Shown: in pieces, positions 8,227 through 17,790 of the stretch
How positions within the stretch are numbered: the stretch's first letter is position 1
How the letters are laid out: each line of letters starts with the position of its first letter
Assembly: GCF_000816845.1 (NCBI RefSeq)
Contig: NZ_CP006877.1
Span: 1,617,501 to 1,681,500, forward strand
Length of the DNA: 64,000 nucleotides
DNA from: Rhizobium gallicum bv. gallicum R602sp
Lineage (GTDB): Bacteria; Pseudomonadota; Alphaproteobacteria; Rhizobiales; Rhizobiaceae
Direction of reading: 5' to 3'
Program-made: the position numbers and the translations under genes
The notes under the pieces: model-generated
What the model saw: the letters and a program-made list of their open reading frames with translations, nothing else
Databases searched by the model: none
Told to the model about the DNA's origin: nothing

Positions 8227-11200
8227 TCAGCTGCATCCGCTCGTCGCGCCACACGTATCGCACTTCTCGCAGGTCCCATTCCGTACCATCGTGAAGTTCT
8301 GGCACTCGGTGCACATATTGCCCGTGTAGCCCTGCATGATGGAGCGGGCGCGACGTTCGGCTTCGACCTTCTTTGCTTCGGTCTTGGCAGAGGCTGCGTC
8401 GGCAGCGGCGGCGTCGGTGAAGAGCGTGCTGGATTCCTCAGCAATCTCTTCGGCGATTTCCTCCGCCAGCTCCTTGGCGCGTTCCTCGTAATCGCGCTTG
8501 AAGGCGACGACTTCGGAGGCGGCGGCGACGGTTTCGAGCTTGCGCACGGTGTTGCCGGCAATCGCCGTGATCGTCGCGCCCGAGGAGGCGCGGACAGGGG
8601 CGGCGGTTGCAGCACCCTTGATCTCCGACGCCGCGCGCTCGGTCGCGTTTCCGGAAACCAGCGTCGGCTTATAGCCGCGAGTCAGGCCCTTGGAGACGAC
8701 ATCCGCCTTGCCTTCCGACACGCCGCGGCCGAGCGCCGTGTTATTGAAGTCGGACGTATCAACGTGCGCCAGATCGTGGCGGCCGAGATAGGAGATGGCG
8801 AGTTCGCGGAACACGTAGTCGAGGATCGACGTCGCATTCTTGATCGCGTCGTTGCCGGTGACGATGCCCGCCGGCTCGAACTTCGTGAAGGTGAAGGCAT
8901 CCACATATTCCTCGAGCGGCACGCCGTATTGCAGGCCGAGCGAGACCGAGATTGCGAAGTTGTTGATGAATGCTCGAAGGGCCGAACCTTCCTTGTTCAT
9001 GTCGAGGAAGATCTCGCCGAGTCGGCCGTCGTCATATTCGCCGGTGCGCAGGAAAATCGTGTGGCCGCCGATCTTTGCCTTCTGGGTGTAGCCCTTGCGG
9101 CGGCCCGGCAGCTTTTCCTGGCTGCGCACGACCTTCTCGATCACCCGCTCGATGATCTTCTCGGTGACGGTGACGGCCTGGGCCGCTGCCGGCTGGGCCA
9201 GCAGTTCCTCCAGCGTGTCCTCGTCGCCTTCGTCCTCGATCAGCGAGGCGTTCAGCGGCTGCGACAGCTTCGAGCCGTCGCGGTAAAGCGCGTTGGCCTT
9301 GAGGCCGAGCTTCCAGGAGAGCATGTAGGCGCTCTTGCAATCGTCGACGGTTGCATCGTTCGGCATGTTGATCGTCTTGGAGATCGCACCCGAGATGAAG
9401 GGCTGGGCAGCCGCCATCATGCGGATGTGGCTTTCGACCGAGAGGTAACGCTTGCCGATCTTGCCGCAAGGATTGGCACAATCGAAGACGGCGAGGTGCT
9501 CGTTCTTGAGGAACGGAGCGCCTTCCAGCGTCATCGCACCGCAAACATGGATGTTTGCAGCCTCGATATCCTTCCTCGAGAAGCCCATGTGGTCGAGCAG
9601 GTTGAAGCTCATGTCGGCAAGCTGGTCGTCGGAGACCTTCAGCGTGCCCTTCAGGAAGTCGAGCCCGAGCGTCCACTGGTTGAAGACGAACTTGATGTCG
9701 AAAGCGGACTTCAGCGCCGCGTTGACGGCCTCGACCTTCTCGTCGGTGAAGCCCTTGGACGTCAGCGTCGAGGGGTTGATGGCGGGCGCCTGGTTCAGGT
9801 TGCCGTGGCCGACAGCATAGGCTTCGATCTCGGCGATCTGGCTTTCGGAGTAGCCGAGCGTGCGCAGCGCTTCGGGTACCGCGCGGTTGATGATCTTGAA
9901 GTAGCCGCCGCCGGCGAGCTTCTTGAACTTGACGAGCGCGAAGTCGGGCTCGATGCCAGTCGTATCGCAATCCATAACGAGGCCGATCGTGCCGGTCGGC
10001 GCAATTACGGTTGCCTGGGCGTTGCGGTAGCCGTGCTTTTCGCCGAGTTCCAGTGCCTTGTCCCAGGCGCTCTTGGCATGCGCGGCGAGATCTTGATCCG
10101 GGTTTTCGCCGTGGATGAGGGCGACCGGGTTGATCGACAGGCCTTCATAGCCGGACCTCTCGCCATAGGCGGCGCGGCGATGGTTGCGGATGACGCGCAG
10201 CATGTTCTCGCGGTTCGGCGCAAACATCGGGAACGGGCCGAGTTCAGCAGCCATTTCCGCCGAGGTGGCATAGGAAATGCCGGTCATGATCGCCGTCAGG
10301 GAGCCTGCGATGGCGCGGGCTTCGTCGCTGTCATAAGGAATGCCGGACGACATCAGCAGGCCGCCGATATTGGCATAGCCGAGACCGATCGTGCGGTATT
10401 CGTAGGAGAGCTCGGCAATGCGGCGCGACGGGAACTGCGCCATCATCACGGAGATTTCGAGCACGACGCTCCACAGACGCACGGCATGCTCGTAGTCGGC
10501 GATGTTGATCCGCTTTGTCGCCGCATCCTTGAACTGCATGAGGTTCAGCGAGGCAAGGTTGCAGGCCGTGTCGTCGAGGAACATGTATTCCGAGCACGGG
10601 TTGGAGGCGCGGATCGGGCCGGCGGCCGGGCTGGTGTGCCAGTCGTTCATCGTCGTATTGAAGTGCAGGCCGGGATCGGCCGATGCCCAGGCGGCATAGG
10701 AGATCGTCTCCCAGAGGTCGCGGGCCTTCAGCGTCTTCATGACCTTACCATCCTTGCGGGCCGTCAGGTTCCAGTCGCCATCGGCTTCGACGGCGCGCAG
10801 GAAGTCGTCGCGGATCGAGACCGAGTTGTTGGAGTTCTGGCCGGAAACGGTGAGGTAGGCTTCACTATCCCAGTCCGTGTCGTAGGTCTTGAACTCCATG
10901 TCCTTGTAGCCCTGGCGGGCGAACTGGATGACGCGGCTCACATAGTTTTCCGGGACCTGGTCCTTCTTGGCGGCGCGGATTTCGCGCTTGAGGGCAGGGT
11001 TCTTGGTCGGGTCGAAGCAATCCGCATCGGCGCCGCCTTCGCAATTGAAGCAGGCCTTCATGATCGCCTTCAGGTGCTTGGCGACGATCTTCGAACCGGT
11101 GACGAGGGCAGCAACCTTCTGCTCTTCCTTGACCTTCCAGTTGATGTATTCCTCGATGTCTGGATGATCGATGTCGACGACGACCATCTTGGCCGCACGG

Positions 11201-12024
11201 CGCGTCGTGCCGCCCGACTTGATGGCGCCCGCCGCACGGTCGCCGATCTTCAGGAAGCTCATCAGGCCGGAGGAGCGGCCGCCGCCAGAAAGTTTTTCGC
11301 CTTCGCCGCGCAGATACGAGAAGTTGGAGCCCGTGCCGGAGCCGTACTTGAAGAGGCGGGCTTCGCGAACCCAGAGGTCCATGATGCCGCCTTCGTTGAC
11401 GAGGTCGTCCTCGACCGACTGGATGAAGCAGGCATGCGGCTGGGGATGCTCGTAGGCCGACTTGGACTTCGTCAGCTTGCCGGTGAAGGGGTCGACGTAG
11501 AAGTGGCCCTGGCCGGGGCCGTCAATGCCGTAGGCCCAGTGCATGCCGGTGTTGAACCACTGCGGGGAGTTCGGGGCGACGCGTTGGGTAGCGAGCATGT
11601 AGGCGAGTTCGTCGCGAAAGGCAGAGGCATCTTCCTCAGACGAGAAGTAGCCGCCCTTCCAGCCCCAGTAGGTCCAGGTCCCAGCCAGACGGTCGAAGAC
11701 CTGGCGCGCATCGATTTCGGAACCGTACTGCTGGTCCTTCGGCAGCTCCTTGAGGGCTGCCTCATCGGCAACCGAACGCCACAGAAAGGAGGGAACGTCG
11801 TTTTCCTCAACCTTCTTCAGCTTTGCCGGAACGCCGGCCTTGCGGAAATATTTCTGGGCAAGGATGTCGGCCGCGACTTGGGAGAACTGCGCGGGAACGT
11901 CGATGTTCTCAAGGCGGAATACGATCGAACCGTCGGGGTTCTTGATCTCGCTCGTCGCCTTGCGGAATTCGATGTCCGCGTAAGCGCTCTGGCCTGCCTT
12001 TGTGAAACGGCGTTCTATGCGCAT
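8227..12024 (-). CDS. nrdJ: Vitamin B12-dependent ribonucleotide reductase (class II)
   Basis: A 1265-residue class II enzyme reducing ribonucleotides with adenosylcobalamin. The sequence shows the long alphaproteobacterial form: [13 protein letters not shown] with the first active-site Cys, [20 protein letters not shown] in the catalytic core, [11 protein letters not shown] in the substrate region, and a C-terminal zinc-ribbon-like tail with repeated CxxC ([22 protein letters not shown]). I place the start at the ATG at 12024, where AAGGAC precedes MRIERRFTK. The frame stays open to 12186, but that extension would overlap the NrdR-like sites. It is probably the main dNTP source of the cell. 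Confidence 0.97.
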   Translation of the reverse strand: MRIERRFTKAGQSAYADIEFRKATSEIKNPDGSIVFRLENIDVPAQFSQVAADILAQKYFRKAGVPAKLKKVEENDVPSFLWRSVADEAALKELPKDQQYGSEIDARQVFDRLAGTWTYWGWKGGYFSSEEDASAFRDELAYMLATQRVAPNSPQWFNTGMHWAYGIDGPGQGHFYVDPFTGKLTKSKSAYEHPQPHACFIQSVEDDLVNEGGIMDLWVREARLFKYGSGTGSNFSYLRGEGEKLSGGGRSSGLMSFLKIGDRAAGAIKSGGTTRRAAKMVVVDIDHPDIEEYINWKVKEEQKVAALVTGSKIVAKHLKAIMKACFNCEGGADADCFDPTKNPALKREIRAAKKDQVPENYVSRVIQFARQGYKDMEFKTYDTDWDSEAYLTVSGQNSNNSVSIRDDFLRAVEADGDWNLTARKDGKVMKTLKARDLWETISYAAWASADPGLHFNTTMNDWHTSPAAGPIRASNPCSEYMFLDDTACNLASLNLMQFKDAATKRINIADYEHAVRLWSVVLEISVMMAQFPSRRIAELSYEYRTIGLGYANIGGLLMSSGIPYDSDEARAIAGSLTAIMTGISYATSAEMAAELGPFPMFAPNRENMLRVIRNHRRAAYGERSGYEGLSINPVALIHGENPDQDLAAHAKSAWDKALELGEKHGYRNAQATVIAPTGTIGLVMDCDTTGIEPDFALVKFKKLAGGGYFKIINRAVPEALRTLGYSESQIAEIEAYAVGHGNLNQAPAINPSTLTSKGFTDEKVEAVNAALKSAFDIKFVFNQWTLGLDFLKGTLKVSDDQLADMSFNLLDHMGFSRKDIEAANIHVCGAMTLEGAPFLKNEHLAVFDCANPCGKIGKRYLSVESHIRMMAAAQPFISGAISKTINMPNDATVDDCKSAYMLSWKLGLKANALYRDGSKLSQPLNASLIEDEGDEDTLEELLAQPAAAQAVTVTEKIIERVIEKVVRSQEKLPGRRKGYTQKAKIGGHTIFLRTGEYDDGRLGEIFLDMNKEGSALRAFINNFAISVSLGLQYGVPLEEYVDAFTFTKFEPAGIVTGNDAIKNATSILDYVFRELAISYLGRHDLAHVDTSDFNNTALGRGVSEGKADVVSKGLTRGYKPTLVSGNATERAASEIKGAATAAPVRASSGATITAIAGNTVRKLETVAAASEVVAFKRDYEERAKELAEEIAEEIAEESSTLFTDAAAADAASAKTEAKKVEAERRARSIMQGYTGNMCTECQNFTMVRNGTCEKCDTCGATSGCS

Positions 12025-12155
12025 GTCCTTGCACCTCTGTTTGCGCGCCCCATCCCCGTTGACCAGGACGCAAGTTTCCTCATCCGGCAGCGCCGGAAGA
12101 TGCGCAGCCAGTTCTCGTTTCCGTACCGTCACAGGAGTGTCATCCGGAGATGTCT

Positions 12156-12202
12156 TTCCTGTATCTTGTGGTGATGGTGGCTGCAAACACTAAATATAGT
12201 AT
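12156..12202. promoter_or_regulatory. Tandem NrdR-box-like sites upstream of nrdJ
   Basis: The site at 12187-12202 (ACACTAAATATAGTAT) matches the NrdR consensus acaCwAtATwTwGtgt at about 14 of 16 positions. The second site at 12156-12171 (TTCCTGTATCTTGTGG) matches more weakly. Their starts are exactly 31 bp apart, the three-turn spacing known for NrdR box pairs. NrdR represses ribonucleotide reductase genes when dATP/ATP is high. The AT-rich proximal site probably overlaps the nrdJ promoter. Confidence 0.7.
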
Positions 12203-12606
12203 TAACAGCTTATTATCGCCAGCCCCGGATGTCACTTTTTTGGAGGTCAAAAATCGCGCAAAAGGTCCCCTCACGGCTGCCATCCATCATGGATGCAACA
12301 CCCTGATTCCACGCTCGAATTTTGAAGAGAACCGGCCTCGTTAAACCCGGTCCAGCTGCCGCCGCAACATCGGGAGCCATTAAGTGAGAAATGGGCGATT
12401 CCGTCAAGGGGTGGTTTTTAACGAAGCGTTCACCACAACATATTGTGGACGGCCCTGTGAAGACTGGGGAAAAGCCTGGAGGCCCTGAATTTCAGGGCTT
12501 TGCGGGCTTCAGGCACCTGAAAAGCGAGGACGAAAAGAAAAAGTTAGCCGAACCCAAATCTAAGGATGGCATTTTCGGCCCGGATCGGCATCGCGATTCG
12601 GAGGCC
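12203..12606. other. nrdJ upstream region with palindromes, no gene
   Basis: About 400 bases. Besides the isolated NrdR-like site it contains CATCCATCATGGATG at 12281-12295 and an 8-bp inverted repeat GCCCTGAA/TTCAGGGC at 12482-12498. The plus-strand open frame across it has no natural protein character and runs into the opposing gene at 12607. Confidence 0.5.
12433..12448. promoter_or_regulatory. Third, isolated NrdR-box-like palindrome
   Basis: CCACAACATATTGTGG is a near-perfect palindrome and fits the NrdR consensus at about 13 of 16 positions, with a C at the central variable base. It lies 246 bp upstream of the proximal site. I see no partner site 31 bp to either side. Confidence 0.5.
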
Positions 12607-13197
12607 TCACATCGCATCGAGCGCGACGGTCACGGTGGCAATGCCGATCGCCGCTCCAGCCTCGTCGCGGATGGTAAAACTGGCCTGAGCCTCGAGAATC
12701 TGCGTAGTCTCGTCGCGCTCGGCGCGATCGACGAAAGTCTCGTCCGAATCGCGGGCGAAGGTCTGCAGATATTTGTTTTCGTCGGCCTGCCAGAAATCCG
12801 TCGTCACTCTGCTCTCGCCGACATTGAGCCCATTCCTGTCGGTAATGAAGAACTCGACGATAACGCCCTGCGACGCATCCTGTTTTTCCTTCAAGTAGCG
12901 CGAAACGGGCGTGGATAGAATGGCGGACACCATCTGCAGGGTGCCGGTTTCCACTTCGGATCGGTAGGTCGAATCAAGGACTTGGATATCAGTGCTGCTG
13001 ACGTCACTGAATTTGGCGTTCTGCTCTCTGATCGCCGCGAGAACCATCGGCGTGCTGACCATCGGCCGGACGACGGTATCCACATATTCGCGGACGACGG
13101 CGACATAAGCGGGTTCGGCAAAGGCCGGCACGGGCAACAAAGAGGGGATCGCCAGCCCTGAAGCGACGACCGCTCTAACCCAACCCCGGTATGCCAT
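12607..13197 (-). CDS. Periplasmic stand-alone sensor-like (PDC/Cache-type) protein
   Basis: A 196-residue exported protein. The signal peptide runs from MAYRGWVRAVVASGLA to about PVPAFAEP. The mature part looks like one extracytoplasmic PDC/Cache sensor domain: a long N-terminal helix (VREYVDTVVRPMVSTPMVLA), then strands including VIVEFFITDRNGLNVGESR and a C-terminal ASFTIRDEAGAAIGIATVT. Normally this domain is followed by a membrane helix and a kinase, chemoreceptor or GGDEF output, but here the protein ends. The start at 13197 is supported by AGGAAGAGGGGA. Role unknown; it may feed a separate signalling partner. Confidence 0.7.
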   Translation of the reverse strand: MAYRGWVRAVVASGLAIPSLLPVPAFAEPAYVAVVREYVDTVVRPMVSTPMVLAAIREQNAKFSDVSSTDIQVLDSTYRSEVETGTLQMVSAILSTPVSRYLKEKQDASQGVIVEFFITDRNGLNVGESRVTTDFWQADENKYLQTFARDSDETFVDRAERDETTQILEAQASFTIRDEAGAAIGIATVTVALDAM

Positions 13198-13364
13198 TCC
13201 CCTCTTCCTTGCTCCGCGCGTTTTCGCCCTCGCGCGATCCGTGACCCGGCCCTTTGGCACGGCGCTCGGATCGCGCGTGCAGGCCAAGCTCGCATCATAC
13301 ATCTGCAGTATTACTAAGATGACAATTCCGCGTGGAGTTTATTGGTGCCTGAATGGCGACGCTG

Positions 13365-13859
13365 TCAGCGCGGACCCTTGGCGATCGGCTCCTGATAGGT
13401 GAAGCCCATGTCCCAGGGGAAGTAGATCCAGGTATCCTGGCTGACCTCCGTGACGAAGGTGTCGACCGTCGGCACGCCGAGCGGCTTTGCGTAGACGCAG
13501 GCAAAATGCGCCTTGGGCAGCATGGCGCGCACTTGCACGGCCGTCTTGCCGGTATCGGTGAGATCGTCGATGACGAGGATCCCTTCGCCGCCATTTTCCT
13601 TGAGCTCCGGGGCAACGCCCTTCAGCACCACCATATCCCCCTGGTTCACGTAGTCATGGTACGAAGCGACGCAGACCGTTTCGATCAGGCGGATGTCGAG
13701 TTCGCGGCAGATGATTGCCGCAGGAACCAAGCCGCCGCGGGTGATGCAGACAATGCCCTTGAATTCCTTGTTGAGGCCGGCGATGCGCCAGGCAAGCGCG
13801 CGGGCGTCGCGATGGAACTGATCCCAGGAAACGGGAAAGGCTTTATCGGGAAAAGACAT
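13365..13859 (-). CDS. gpt: Xanthine(-guanine) phosphoribosyltransferase
   Basis: A 164-residue purine-salvage enzyme transferring phosphoribose from PRPP to xanthine or guanine. The PRPP loop [13 protein letters not shown] is intact, [13 protein letters not shown] is near the N-terminus and WIYFPWDMG near the C-terminus, all typical of Gpt. The ATG at 13859 gives the family length and follows CGGAG. The frame is open to 13937 but without Gpt-like sequence. Confidence 0.95.
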   Translation of the reverse strand: MSFPDKAFPVSWDQFHRDARALAWRIAGLNKEFKGIVCITRGGLVPAAIICRELDIRLIETVCVASYHDYVNQGDMVVLKGVAPELKENGGEGILVIDDLTDTGKTAVQVRAMLPKAHFACVYAKPLGVPTVDTFVTEVSQDTWIYFPWDMGFTYQEPIAKGPR

Positions 13860-14025
13860 CGAACTGCTCCGCGGCATGAAAGAAAAACCCGCCGGCGACC
13901 AAGCGCAATCCGTCAAACGCAAATCGCGCAGGGCCAACCCGCGCGAAAGGAAGTTCTGGAGCCCGTCACCGGTTGCCGCAATTAGCGGGATTTGCGGGTA
14001 AAACGCAAGTCCCGCCGGTGCTTCG

Positions 14026-14868
14026 TCAACGGGAGAGGAGGGTGAGCGCCGTCATCGACTGCAAGAGCGACTTCGTCGTGCCGCCGAAGATCATCTGCCA
14101 GAGGCGCGAATGGGTGTAGGCGCCCATCACCAAGAGATCGATGCTGCTGTCGGAGAGGCGGTTTTCGATGACGTTCGAGGCGCTCTTATGGGTGCCTTCC
14201 GCAACGGCAAGCGTCGCCTTCACGCCGTGGCGGGAAAGCGTGGCTGCGATTTCCGCTCCCGCCAGGCCCGCCGTCTGCATCGCCGAATCCACCGGATCGA
14301 CGGAAAAGACCTCGACTTCGTCGGCAGCCTTCAGGATAGGCATGGCATCGAATGTCGCGCGCGCGGCTTCCTTCGAGCCGTTCCAGGCGATCATGACGCG
14401 TTTGATCGCTTTCGGTTGGCGCAAGATATACGGGATCATCAGAACCGGACGGCCGCTTTCGAAAAGAAAGCTGTCGATATCGACCTGGCTGTCAGATGGC
14501 TTGGAAGGGTCCGCTTGCGAGGCGATCAAGAGGTCCGCGCTGCGGGCGCTCTCGATCAGCGGCGCCGAGCCGTAACCCACTGAGGTGGCGAAGCTGCGCC
14601 ATTCGAACGATGCGCCGGACGCTTCGGCTTTCTGGCGGAAGATGCGCTCCACTTCCACGGTCTCGGAATGCGCCATGTCCTGCAGCGCCTGAACGGCGAC
14701 TGGATCGGGAATTTCCATCGGAGCGACCAGCGGCACGGCCGAGATGTTTTCGGCGTGGAGACCGATGACATGGGCATCGTTTTCGGCGGCAAGCGCAAAG
14801 GCAAAATCGGAGACCGCGCGGCTGTTGTCGGCCGTATCGAGAATGGCGAGTATGGTCTTGTAAGGCAT
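14026..14868 (-). CDS. Tandem universal stress protein (UspA family)
   Basis: A 280-residue cytosolic protein with two Usp domains. The first (about 1-145) starts [16 protein letters not shown] and the second (about 155-280) starts [15 protein letters not shown]. The second ends with a glycine-rich segment, [20 protein letters not shown], resembling the ATP-binding signature of nucleotide-binding Usp proteins; the first domain lacks it. The CGAGGAAAA site precedes the ATG. A general stress-survival role is inferred from family. Confidence 0.9.
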   Translation of the reverse strand: MPYKTILAILDTADNSRAVSDFAFALAAENDAHVIGLHAENISAVPLVAPMEIPDPVAVQALQDMAHSETVEVERIFRQKAEASGASFEWRSFATSVGYGSAPLIESARSADLLIASQADPSKPSDSQVDIDSFLFESGRPVLMIPYILRQPKAIKRVMIAWNGSKEAARATFDAMPILKAADEVEVFSVDPVDSAMQTAGLAGAEIAATLSRHGVKATLAVAEGTHKSASNVIENRLSDSSIDLLVMGAYTHSRLWQMIFGGTTKSLLQSMTALTLLSR

Positions 14869-14964
14869 ATCAATTTTCCTCGGCGGCTGAAAATGGCTTC
14901 GTAAGCAGGAAATGCGTTGTCGGTGGAACGGTTCCTCGTTGCTCGAGGGCGGTGTGTTGCTGCT

Positions 14965-15741
14965 CTAAGCTTCGGCGGACCGGTTTTCGTCAATCTCCCT
15001 GGTCCTGCGAATGTTCTCGATCATGGCGTGAACCTCCGCGCCCGCCGCATCGACAGGCGCCTGTGACCGGCCGCGCACGACGATCTCCGTGGAGAATTTC
15101 TGGCCGATATAGCGCGGATAGGAGCCGATGCTGGTGTCCGGGTGCGCCTTCTGAATGGCGGCGAGCAGCGTGCCGATATCGCCTTCGGCATAGGGGCAGG
15201 CGATCGCCAGCGACAGCACGCGCTGCCCCGTGCGCAGCGTCGGCAGCACATTGTCGACCATGGCCTGGAACACCTGCGGCACGCCCGCCATGACGTAGAC
15301 ATTGCCGATGATGAAGCCGGGCGCAGTCGACACCGGATTGGCGATGTGTGCCGCACCGCGCGGCATGCGCGCCATACGCTTGCGCGCTTCGGTGAATTCC
15401 ATCTCGCGGCGCTTGTACATGTCACCGAGCAGTGTCATGGCCGCTGCATCATAGTCGCAGCGAACGCCAAAAGCCTTCGAGACTGCGTCCGCGGTGATAT
15501 CGTCATGCGTCGGGCCTATGCCGCCCGAGGTGAAGACGTAGTCGTATTTGCCGCGAAGGGCGTTCAGAGCCTCGACGATCGCGTCCTCGTCATCGGCGAC
15601 GATCCGCACCTCTTTGAGATCGATGCCGGAAAGCTGAAGCATATCCGCCAGATGGCCAATGTTTTTGTCCTTGGTTCGGCCGGACAGAAGCTCATCGCCG
15701 ATGGCGACCATGGCGGCGGTGATGACGGTGTCAGTGCTCAT
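14965..15741 (-). CDS. CinA-like molybdopterin-binding domain protein
   Basis: A 258-residue protein matching the N-terminal MoaB/Mog-like domain of CinA: MVAIGDELLSGRTKDKN at the start and FTSGGIGPTHDDITADAV in the binding loop. It ends before the CinA C-terminal nicotinamide-nucleotide amidase domain, so it is the short, stand-alone form common in rhizobia. The start is at the ATG at 15741 (MSTDTVITAAM). The longer frame to 15798 is not needed by the fold. The exact reaction is unknown. Confidence 0.9.
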   Translation of the reverse strand: MSTDTVITAAMVAIGDELLSGRTKDKNIGHLADMLQLSGIDLKEVRIVADDEDAIVEALNALRGKYDYVFTSGGIGPTHDDITADAVSKAFGVRCDYDAAAMTLLGDMYKRREMEFTEARKRMARMPRGAAHIANPVSTAPGFIIGNVYVMAGVPQVFQAMVDNVLPTLRTGQRVLSLAIACPYAEGDIGTLLAAIQKAHPDTSIGSYPRYIGQKFSTEIVVRGRSQAPVDAAGAEVHAMIENIRRTREIDENRSAEA

Positions 15742-15958
15742 GAGAGATATCCGATGATGGGGCTTTGCTATAGGTAGCGCCGTTTTTCCGGCTTGCAAAT
15801 GGCGGCACCCGGTCGCGGCAGAAGGCGAGGGAACGGTAAGTGAATTTAGGCTACATTACATTGAACGCCGAGTCCTGCGCAGGCAGGTTATGCTCAAGGA
15901 AGCGCTAATAGGACTTCGTCCGGACAACTATACAACCTGTGCCGCGAGCGAGTTCGTC

Positions 15959-16312
15959 ATGGCAAAGGTCCTCGTTCTTTGCTATTCGGCGGCCTATGGC
16001 CAATCGAAACCATGGCATATGCCGTTGCGGAAGGCGCCAAGTCTGCGGGCGTCGAAGTCACTGTAAAGCGCGTTCCGGACCTGGTTCCCGAAGAGGTCGC
16101 AAAGTCCTTCAATTCAAATTCGATCAGAAAGCTTTGATCCCAACCGTCGCTTCCAGGGCGAGATGGCCGTTGATGAGATCAAGGGCAGCTCGCCCTTCGG
16201 AACGTCCACGATCACCGACGGCGATGGCTCGCGCCAGCCTTCAGCAATCGAGCTGGAATCCGCGAAATACCAGGCCGCGCACGTCGCAAGGGTCGCGGCG
16301 AAGCTCGGGTAA
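15959..16312 (+). pseudogene. wrbA: Broken NAD(P)H:quinone oxidoreductase WrbA
   Basis: The start reads [14 protein letters not shown], then a one-base loss shifts the frame, after which [19 protein letters not shown] and [14 protein letters not shown] continue WrbA. A large internal part, including most of the flavin-binding core, is missing. The tail resumes with [19 protein letters not shown] and [15 protein letters not shown], ending in [12 protein letters not shown] before TAA at 16310. The gene is therefore dead through a frameshift plus a deletion of very roughly 80 codons. A functional copy may exist elsewhere in the genome. Confidence 0.88.
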
Positions 16313-16439
16313 GACGCTTTTCGATCAAATGGTAGAGGTGCGACTCATCGCCGCGCCGTTGCTTGGCCGCAAGTGGGGCTTTCGTGCAATTCCTGTTGAT
16401 TTTGACCGAAGCAGCTTCACGCGGCGCCAAAGTCGGCCG

Positions 16440-16568
16440 CTACCCGTGAAACTGCAGCGCTATGACCAGCAACATGGTCCCGGCAAGCATGCTCCCGAAC
16501 AAACACGCAGCGGCTGTTTTGTAAAACTTGAGACGCCGCGCCCTTTCTCCACTCCAATCGTAAACCAT
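16440..16568 (-). CDS. Small single-span membrane protein, 42 residues
   Basis: MVYDWSGERARRLKFYKT is followed by a hydrophobic helix (AAACLFGSMLAGTMLLVIAL) and a short QFHG tail. GGGAG lies 8 bases before the ATG at 16568. The basic segment before the helix predicts a cytoplasmic N-terminus. It is convergent with the broken wrbA. No family recognised. Confidence 0.5.
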   Translation of the reverse strand: MVYDWSGERARRLKFYKTAAACLFGSMLAGTMLLVIALQFHG

Positions 16569-16791
16569 CGTCTTACTCCCACAAGACAAGCTTACACGCA
16601 CCGTGGCACAGTAATTCGTGCATCCGCAAAGGCGCCTTCGAGCCCTGCCACCTTTCAGATGCCGGCATAAAATCATATTTATTGGGATTGATAAAGATGG
16701 TGGGGCGAGACCAGTGGGCGCATAGTACTTTCCGCCGCGGCTGTACTGACCTGCGATTTCGTCCTATGTGCCAATAGGACCGGAGATTTTG

Positions 16792-17058
16792 ATGCGCGCT
16801 GTTATCGCTTCCCTGCTGGTCGCCCTTGGCCTTGCCGGATGCAACACGGCTCCGCCGGAGCCCATCCGCGGCAGCCTCACCTATGGCAGAGTCGTCCACG
16901 TTCCTGCGCGAGCGGGCTACACGGTCAAGCACGAGTTTCCGGATAAGTTCGGATACCGGGTCTACGAAAGATACGTGGTTCAGCCGGATGGCACGCTGAA
17001 GCTCATCTCCCGCCGAACCGGTTCCGACTACTGGCACTTCCCCCGGATGAAATGGTGA
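16792..17058 (+). CDS. Small lipoprotein, 88 residues
   Basis: A short signal peptide ends in the lipobox LGLAGC, predicting acylation at Cys and anchoring in the membrane. The rest (about 65 residues) is basic and aromatic-rich, with TYGRVVHVPARAGYTVKHE and VVQPDGTLKLISRRTG. GGAG precedes the ATG at 16792. The function is unknown. It ends 45 bases before the tRNA-Leu gene on the other strand. Confidence 0.7.
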   Translation: MRAVIASLLVALGLAGCNTAPPEPIRGSLTYGRVVHVPARAGYTVKHEFPDKFGYRVYERYVVQPDGTLKLISRRTGSDYWHFPRMKW

Positions 17059-17102
17059 GTGGATGCCCGACGTCGCAAAAACCTCGCGTCACGGCTGCGT
17101 GC

Positions 17103-17187
17103 TGGTGCGGGCGACGGGGATCGAACCCGTAAGGATTGCTCCGAGGGATTTTAAGTCCCTTGCGTCTACCAGTTTCGCCACGCCCGC
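17103..17187 (-). tRNA. tRNA-Leu (anticodon UAA)
   Basis: 85 bases including an encoded CCA. The acceptor stem GCGGGCG pairs with CGCCCGC. The anticodon loop reads CTTAAAA (UAA), there is a long variable arm as expected for leucine tRNAs, and the T loop is GGTTCGATCC. Confidence 0.97.
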
Positions 17188-17217
17188 GCGCGATCCTCAA
17201 TTAACGACTGGAGTGAT

Positions 17218-17625
17218 TCAGTCAAGAGCGCCGGCGGCGGCACCGGTTTGCGGCTTTGGAGCAGGAACGGCCTCGATCCTCTGCTTCATCTGCCCGCGCC
17301 GGTAGGTAGCGCGGCCGATAAGAATGCCGAGCATGGCGCCGGCTGCCTTGATGACCGCGTCGTGCAGGCGTGCATGACGTGTCGGCGACAGGTATTGCAG
17401 GAACTCGATTGCGAGTGCGCCGAAGAAAAGAAGCAGTGCGACGAGCTTCCACTGCTTCGGATAGCCGAGCGCGAAAACGAAGCCAGTGACGGCATAGGCA
17501 AGCGCGCGGTCGGCGTTGACGCTGGTCATCGTATGCGGCCTGAGGCCGATCGGCGAAATGGTGACGAAAATGATGGCGGCAAGCAGCAGCCAAGCGAGCG
17601 GTCGCATAAAATGGGATATCATCAT
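17218..17625 (-). CDS. VanZ-like membrane protein
   Basis: A 135-residue protein with about four hydrophobic segments. It carries the VanZ-family pattern: TISPIGLRPH after the first helix, DRALAYAVTGFVFALGYP in the middle and the conserved acidic EFLQYLSPTRHARLHD before the last helix. VanZ proteins confer low-level teicoplanin resistance in Gram-positives; in rhizobia the role is unknown. It starts with ATG ATG; the first is preceded by GAAGG. Confidence 0.85.
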   Translation of the reverse strand: MMISHFMRPLAWLLLAAIIFVTISPIGLRPHTMTSVNADRALAYAVTGFVFALGYPKQWKLVALLLFFGALAIEFLQYLSPTRHARLHDAVIKAAGAMLGILIGRATYRRGQMKQRIEAVPAPKPQTGAAAGALD

Positions 17626-17790
17626 GCCTTCACGTTAGCAGCATTGCAAAGCGAACGCACGGGGGAGCTGCAGCAATCCGCCAAGCGCGATGAAGAAAGC
17701 TTTCCGCAGAACGAACCGCACCGCGGTTAAACGGACTTCTTTTGCCGGCCGACCTGTGCCATAGCGAGGTCTTGAGACAGGAATGGACCG

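Noticed and set aside
8167..12174. 1335-codon open frame antisense to nrdJ
   Set aside because: It mirrors nrdJ codon for codon, has an unnatural composition and no family features. GC-rich codon bias keeps the opposite strand open.
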